DNA of 64,000 bases from SZUA-584 sp041656035. Lineage in GTDB: Bacteria; Bacillota; Clostridia; Christensenellales; SZUA-584. The stretch is from the NCBI GenBank assembly GCA_964586785.1, contig CAZPHS010000007.1:15561-79560 (forward strand), read 5' to 3'. Numbering within the stretch: position 1 is the first letter of the stretch; each line of letters begins with the position of its first letter. Position numbers and translations under genes: made by a program. Below the pieces are notes generated by a model. The model ran no database searches and had not been told where the DNA came from. It saw only the letters and a list, made by a program, of their open reading frames with translations. Shown one piece after another: positions 59,810 to 64,000 of this stretch.

Positions 59810-61189
59810 TTATTCCTCATCCGCCGGAAGGTACTTATCGATATAAGAATCCTTTATGCGTTTAAGCTCCGTTACGGGCAGAATTTTAAGCAGCCTCCAG
59901 CCAAGATTAAGCGTTTCCTCTATGGTCCTGTTGGTTTCATAACCCTGAGAGATATATTCGCTCTCGAAAGCATCCGCAAACTTGGAGTAAAGCTTGTCTA
60001 TATCGGACAACGCCGCCTCGCCGAGTATTACGGACAGCTCTTTCGCGTCCTTGCCGCGCGCGTACGCCGCAAAAAGCTGGTTGCTGGTATCCGCATGGTC
60101 TTCGCGGGTTTTGCCCTGGCCTATACCTTTATCCTTAAGCCTTGAAAGCGACGGCAGAACCTCTATGGGCGGAGTAAGCCCTTTGCGGAGCAGTTCGCGC
60201 GAGAGTATTATCTGCCCCTCTGTTATATATCCCGTCAAATCGGGTATGGGATGAGTTTTATCGTCTTCGGGCATAGACAGTATAGGTATCTGTGTGACGG
60301 AGCCCTTTCTGCCCTTTATGCGTCCGGCGCGTTCGTACATAGTCGCCAAATCAGTATAAAGATATCCGGGATATCCGCGCCTGCCCGGAACTTCTTTCCT
60401 CGCCGCCGATACTTCCCTTAAAGCTTCCGCGTAATTGGTGATATCGGTTATTATAACCAGCACATGAAGCCCTTTCTCATACGCTAAGTACTCAGCCGCG
60501 GTTAACGCCATACGCGGCGTTGATATACGCTCAATTGCGGGATCGTCCGCAAGATTTATAAACAAAACGGTGCGGTCGATAGCGCCGGTCTTTTTAAAAT
60601 CGTTTATGAAAAAATCCGCCTCGGCGAATGTTATGCCGACCGCGGCAAAAACCACCGCGAAGCTGCCTTCGCCGCCAAGCACTTTAGCCTGGCGCGCAAT
60701 CTGTGCGGCAAGGTTGGCGTGCGGCAGTCCGGAGCCGGAAAACACCGGAAGCTTTTGGCCGCGGACAAGCGTATTAAGCCCGTCTATGGCGGATATACCC
60801 GTTTGAATAAACTCTTGCGGATAGTCTCTGGACGCCGGATTAATAGGGGCGCCGTTTATATCCATGCGTTTTTCGGGTATTATGGCGGGACCGCCGTCCA
60901 TAGGCTCGCCCATACCGTCAAAAACACGTCCGAGCATATCATAAGATACGGCAAGCTCTATGCTGCGCCCCAAAAAACGCGCTTTGGACGTCGCGATTTT
61001 CAAGCCCTGAGCGCTTTCAAAAAGCTGAACAAGCGCCTTATCGCCGTTTATCTCAAGAACTTTGCCGCGCCTTACCTCTCCGTTTTGCTGTATTATCTGT
61101 ACGAGTTCGTCATATTTAACGCCGTCGACGCCCTCAACAAGCATCAGCGGGCCTACAACCTCGCTTATTGTGCGGTATTCTTTAAGCAA
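59810..61189 (-). CDS. ntpB: V-type ATP synthase subunit B
   Basis: 459 residues, the non-catalytic nucleotide-binding subunit. MLKEYRTISEVVGPLMLVEGVDGVKYDELV is the usual start, so I choose the TTG (61189) with GGTGG 7-9 bases before it, not the GTG four codons earlier. VRGQKLPVFSGSGLPHANLAAQIARQAKV replaces the P-loop of the A subunit. Overlaps the A stop by 8 bases. Confidence 0.96.
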   Translation of the reverse strand: MLKEYRTISEVVGPLMLVEGVDGVKYDELVQIIQQNGEVRRGKVLEINGDKALVQLFESAQGLKIATSKARFLGRSIELAVSYDMLGRVFDGMGEPMDGGPAIIPEKRMDINGAPINPASRDYPQEFIQTGISAIDGLNTLVRGQKLPVFSGSGLPHANLAAQIARQAKVLGGEGSFAVVFAAVGITFAEADFFINDFKKTGAIDRTVLFINLADDPAIERISTPRMALTAAEYLAYEKGLHVLVIITDITNYAEALREVSAARKEVPGRRGYPGYLYTDLATMYERAGRIKGRKGSVTQIPILSMPEDDKTHPIPDLTGYITEGQIILSRELLRKGLTPPIEVLPSLSRLKDKGIGQGKTREDHADTSNQLFAAYARGKDAKELSVILGEAALSDIDKLYSKFADAFESEYISQGYETNRTIEETLNLGWRLLKILPVTELKRIKDSYIDKYLPADEE

Positions 61190-62957
61190 TATTAATTCCA
61201 CCTTCCTCGCAAAGCGCCTCTGTCTGCGACTTTAGGCTTTCGCTTATTTTTGCATAATGCGCGTCAATGTTTTTCTCGTCCGTATATTTGGCGCGGCCTA
61301 TATCTTCCCTTACGGGCATTGCGGTAATTTTGGAAAGCTCGGCTCCGGAGGCAAGGGCTTTTTCCCCAAGCTCGCCCCACCTTAATATCAAAGAGAGCAT
61401 CCCGAATTGTTTATTTAGCGATGTATAAGTGTCCGTTTCATGGAAGGCGTTTTGGTGCAGATAGTCTTCGCGTATGGAGCGGGCGATCTCAAGCTTTAAG
61501 CGGTCTTTAAGAGAGAGCGCGTCAACGCCCACAAGGCGTACTATCTCCTCAAGCTCGGATTCTTCCTGTAAAATTTGCATGGCCTTTGCCCGTAAAGCGT
61601 TCCATTCGCAAGATATGTGCTCGTCGAACCAATCGTTTAAGTTCTCGGTATAAAGAGAATACGAGGTCAGCCAGTCTATAGCCGGAAAATGGCGTTTGTA
61701 AGCCAATTGGTCGGACAGTCCCCAGAAAACCTTAACTATTCTAAGCGTAGCCTGTGAAACGGGCTCCGAAATGTCGCCTCCCGGAGGAGATACGGCGCCT
61801 ATGGCCGTTATGGCTCCTGTGCGGCCGTCCGCCCCAAGCGCTTTGACTATGCCGGCGCGTTCGTAGAAGCCCGCAAGACGGGAAGAAAGATAAGCCGGAT
61901 AGCCCTCGTCGCCGGGCATTTCTTCAAGACGGCCGGACATTTCGCGAAGCGCTTCCGCCCAGCGGGAGGTTGAGTCCGCCATGACAGCCACCTTATAGCC
62001 CATGTCCCTGAAATATTCGGCTATTGTTATTCCGGTATATATTGAGGCTTCCCGCGCCGCCACGGGCATATCGGACGTATTCGCTATAAGCACCGTGCGC
62101 TTCATAAGCGGTTCTCCCGAATGCGGGTCTAAAAGCTCCGGAAACTCCATCAAAACATCTGTCATCTCGTTGCCGCGTTCGCCGCAGCCTATATAAACTA
62201 TAATATCCGCGTCCGCCCATTTTGCCAATTGGTGCTGTACAACCGTTTTCCCGCTGCCAAACGGTCCGGGAACGGCCGCTACTCCGCCCTTCGCTATGGG
62301 GAAAAGCGTATCAATAACACGCTGGCCTGTTATCATAGGCTCGGAAGGAGGCAGTTTTTCGGCAAACGGGCGCCCTATACGTACAGGCCATTTTTGCAGC
62401 ATTATTATTTCTTTTGTTTCGCCCTGCGGAGTTTTAAGCTTAGCGACAGCTTCGGTTATAGTCGCCTGCCCGTCTTGCAGCCACTCGACGGTACCCGTAA
62501 TTTCCGGCGGCACCATTATATAATGGCGGACGAGAGAAGTTTCCTGAACATAGCCTAAAAAGTCTCCGGTTGTGACAAAATCACCTGTTTTGGCGGCGGG
62601 CACAAACCGCCACTTTTTGCTGTGGTCAAGGGCGGCAGGGCTTATGCCGCGGCTTATGCGGTCTCCGGCGATTTCGCGTATTTTATCGAGAGGGCGCTGA
62701 ATACCGTCGAAAATTGCAGCGATAAGCCCGGGAGCGAGTTCCACCGATAAAGGGTCGCCGGTAGGGTATACCGCTTCCCCGGGACCCAGCCCGCTGGTTT
62801 CCTCGTAAACCTGTATGGACGCCATATCGCCCCTAAGTTCGATTATCTCGCCAATAAGCTTTTTTTCGCTTACGCGCACAACGTCGTACATTTTGCTCTC
62901 GCGCAGACCCTTAGCAACTATAAGCGGGCCGGAAACCTTTACAATTTTGCCTACCAT
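61182..62957 (-). CDS. ntpA: V-type ATP synthase subunit A (catalytic)
   Basis: 591 residues. The P-loop GPFGSGKTVVQHQLAKWADADI (about 228-250), catalytic Glu in GCGERGNEMTDVLMEFPEL, and ADSTSRWAEALREMSGRLEEMPGDEGYPAYL are typical. The N-terminal bulge domain (about 90-190) is the A-type marker. Works in ATP-driven ion (H+ or Na+) pumping or synthesis; the ion is set by the K ring, outside this window. Confidence 0.98.
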   Translation of the reverse strand: MVGKIVKVSGPLIVAKGLRESKMYDVVRVSEKKLIGEIIELRGDMASIQVYEETSGLGPGEAVYPTGDPLSVELAPGLIAAIFDGIQRPLDKIREIAGDRISRGISPAALDHSKKWRFVPAAKTGDFVTTGDFLGYVQETSLVRHYIMVPPEITGTVEWLQDGQATITEAVAKLKTPQGETKEIIMLQKWPVRIGRPFAEKLPPSEPMITGQRVIDTLFPIAKGGVAAVPGPFGSGKTVVQHQLAKWADADIIVYIGCGERGNEMTDVLMEFPELLDPHSGEPLMKRTVLIANTSDMPVAAREASIYTGITIAEYFRDMGYKVAVMADSTSRWAEALREMSGRLEEMPGDEGYPAYLSSRLAGFYERAGIVKALGADGRTGAITAIGAVSPPGGDISEPVSQATLRIVKVFWGLSDQLAYKRHFPAIDWLTSYSLYTENLNDWFDEHISCEWNALRAKAMQILQEESELEEIVRLVGVDALSLKDRLKLEIARSIREDYLHQNAFHETDTYTSLNKQFGMLSLILRWGELGEKALASGAELSKITAMPVREDIGRAKYTDEKNIDAHYAKISESLKSQTEALCEEGGINIA

Positions 62958-62976
62958 AATAAACCCTTCCTGAAAG

Positions 62977-63294
62977 TTAATCGAGTAAAATATCAGCGCC
63001 TATGGCTTTTTCTACATTGGCGTGAATACCGCGCATACCAAAGCCTGTCGTACCCCTGTTTCCCGGAATGGGAATAATAGCGGGAAACGGAGTAGTTTTA
63101 TATCTTTCTATTGTTTCCCGGGCGTGCCGCGCAGTCTGTTCGGTAACAAAAATAATAGCGTAGCCGCTTGAAGCGAGGCGGTTTATAACCCGCGACGCTT
63201 CGTCTCCCGTCGCGGGGTATATGTCTATACCCAGTGTTTTAAAGCCGATAATACTGTCCGTATCACCGACGACGCCTATTTTGTTCATATACAT
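62977..63294 (-). CDS. ntpG: V-type ATP synthase subunit F
   Basis: 105 residues. KIGVVGDTDSIIGFKTLGIDIYPA, then IIFVTEQTARHARETIERY and PAIIPIPGNRGTTGFGMRGI match the rotor-shaft F subunit. Between C and A in the standard order, 19 bases before A. Confidence 0.94.
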   Translation of the reverse strand: MYMNKIGVVGDTDSIIGFKTLGIDIYPATGDEASRVINRLASSGYAIIFVTEQTARHARETIERYKTTPFPAIIPIPGNRGTTGFGMRGIHANVEKAIGADILLD

Positions 63295-63297
63295 CCT

Positions 63298-64000
63298 TTA
63301 AATATAAAGCTGTTTGAGCCGTTTTGATACTATTTCGGCTTCAATACCGCCCTGTTTCGCGGTCATAACCATTCGCACCGACGCGGCCTCGCGCTGCTTG
63401 GCCAGAAAATAACCCATAAGCGGACCTATGCCGAACATATCGAATCGGTTTTTGCGCAGCAGGCTTAACAGATAATCGTCCCGCGCTTTTTCCAGCATAT
63501 AAAGGCTGCCGCTTTTTTGATAGTCGGCGAAAGCTTCCGCCAGAACGCTTGAGTATGCGCCTTTCGCCGCGGAAGAGAGAAAGCTCTCGTCCGCCGTTTC
63601 AAAAGCGTCGGAGAGAACGCGCCTGCTTATTTCGCCGCCGTAAAGATACGCGCGTTCAAAAACGGCTTTATCCGCTTTTGACGCCCGCACGCGCAGAAGC
63701 GCTATAATGTTCGTCAAATCAAAAAATACCCGAAAGTATTCGCTTACCAACGGATTGCCAAGCTTTTGGGTTTGACGCGTAACGTCTTTGGCATAGGCCC
63801 TATCAAGCGCGACCCCGACTATGGACGCGTCCGCCGCGACGGCAAACTGGCTGTCTATATAAGTCAGAGCTTCTTTCATAGGCTCCGGCAAATCATGATA
63901 GTTATTATCCGTTATCGCATGCAAAAGCGTTTCAATGCTCAAGTTCCCGGGCGCAAGCGATATATCGGCTAAGTTTTTATCACGCAGAAGCAGCTTAACG
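63298..64000 (-). CDS. ntpC: V-type ATP synthase subunit C, C-terminal part (start outside window)
   Basis: The frame continues in coding register through the right edge (upstream codons read KLLLRDKNLADISLAPGN), so the TTG at 63942 is internal and the gene is cut. What remains is the helical vATP-synt_AC39 body (LPEPMKEALTYIDSQFAVAADASIVGVALDRAYAKDVTRQ, RKNRFDMFGIGPLMGYFLAKQREAASVRMVMTAK). Links the rotor to the membrane ring. The preceding I, K and E subunits are expected beyond 64000. Confidence 0.95.
   Translation of the reverse strand, partial: VKLLLRDKNLADISLAPGNLSIETLLHAITDNNYHDLPEPMKEALTYIDSQFAVAADASIVGVALDRAYAKDVTRQTQKLGNPLVSEYFRVFFDLTNIIALLRVRASKADKAVFERAYLYGGEISRRVLSDAFETADESFLSSAAKGAYSSVLAEAFADYQKSGSLYMLEKARDDYLLSLLRKNRFDMFGIGPLMGYFLAKQREAASVRMVMTAKQGGIEAEIVSKRLKQLYI

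Noticed and set aside
1..64000. CRISPR arrays, tRNA genes, prophage or defence islands
   Set aside because: Read through on both strands; no regular repeats with spacers, no tRNA-like cloverleaf that I could recognise, no phage or restriction genes. tRNAscan would be decisive for tRNAs.

Overview
The window looks like the origin end of the chromosome of a spore-forming, anaerobic Firmicute (class Clostridia, probably uncultured). The evidence is a pdp-dnaA-dnaN origin region with DnaA boxes, soj/spo0J homologues with consensus parS sites, remB next to gyrBA, a large Bacillus-type SRP RNA, sporulation and germination genes (spoIIR, sleB, ypeB), a V-type rather than F-type ATPase, and formate-tetrahydrofolate ligase. 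I cannot name the genus.

Layout. 1-4.7 kb: 3' end of pdp, dnaA, oriC, dnaN and a TVP38-type membrane protein. 4.7-10.2 kb: an SGNH hydrolase, parA-parB ending in two perfect parS palindromes, a CvpA-like membrane protein, a membrane-anchored possible beta-propeller protein and a lipid kinase. 10.3-18.1 kb: an unknown membrane protein, dusB, a complete 1,060-bp insertion sequence, an mreB homologue, an LCP cell-wall ligase, nadE and an orphan solute-binding protein. 18.1-23.1 kb: gyrA, gyrB and remB, all leftward. 23.3-31.8 kb: purL, hpf, SRP RNA, purA, prs, a PHP phosphoesterase and a GNAT enzyme. 31.9-37.9 kb: a lipoprotein class B PBP, an LMW phosphatase, a Sua5 enzyme and a three-gene DUF39/NIL-ferredoxin/UPF0280 operon for the non-canonical homocysteine route. 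38-48.5 kb: ychF, a cyclophilin, serA-serC, greA-lysS, a P-loop ATPase, a diguanylate cyclase and fhs. 48.5-54.6 kb: a 34-residue membrane peptide, gltX, glnS, pyrG, UPF0173 and DUF1934. 54.7-59.1 kb: a lipoprotein, spoIIR, sleB, ypeB and an AT-rich membrane protein. 59.1-64 kb: the distal part of a V-ATPase operon (C-F-A-B-D), running off the right edge.

Most genes are housekeeping and well known. The points most worth following are: the origin architecture (face-to-face DnaA boxes in the dnaA leader and a DnaA-trio-like tract before dnaN); tandem parS sites that could also act as the parAB terminator; an SRP RNA with a UGAC apical tetraloop; the homocysteine triad in a Clostridium; an IS flanked by a 26-bp exact direct repeat; a GyrA with Met at the quinolone-pocket acidic position; a stem-loop between the gltX Shine-Dalgarno and its start codon; and an unusual excess of essential genes facing oncoming replication forks. 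I saw no CRISPR array, tRNA, 5S/16S/23S rRNA, prophage or recognisable defence island.
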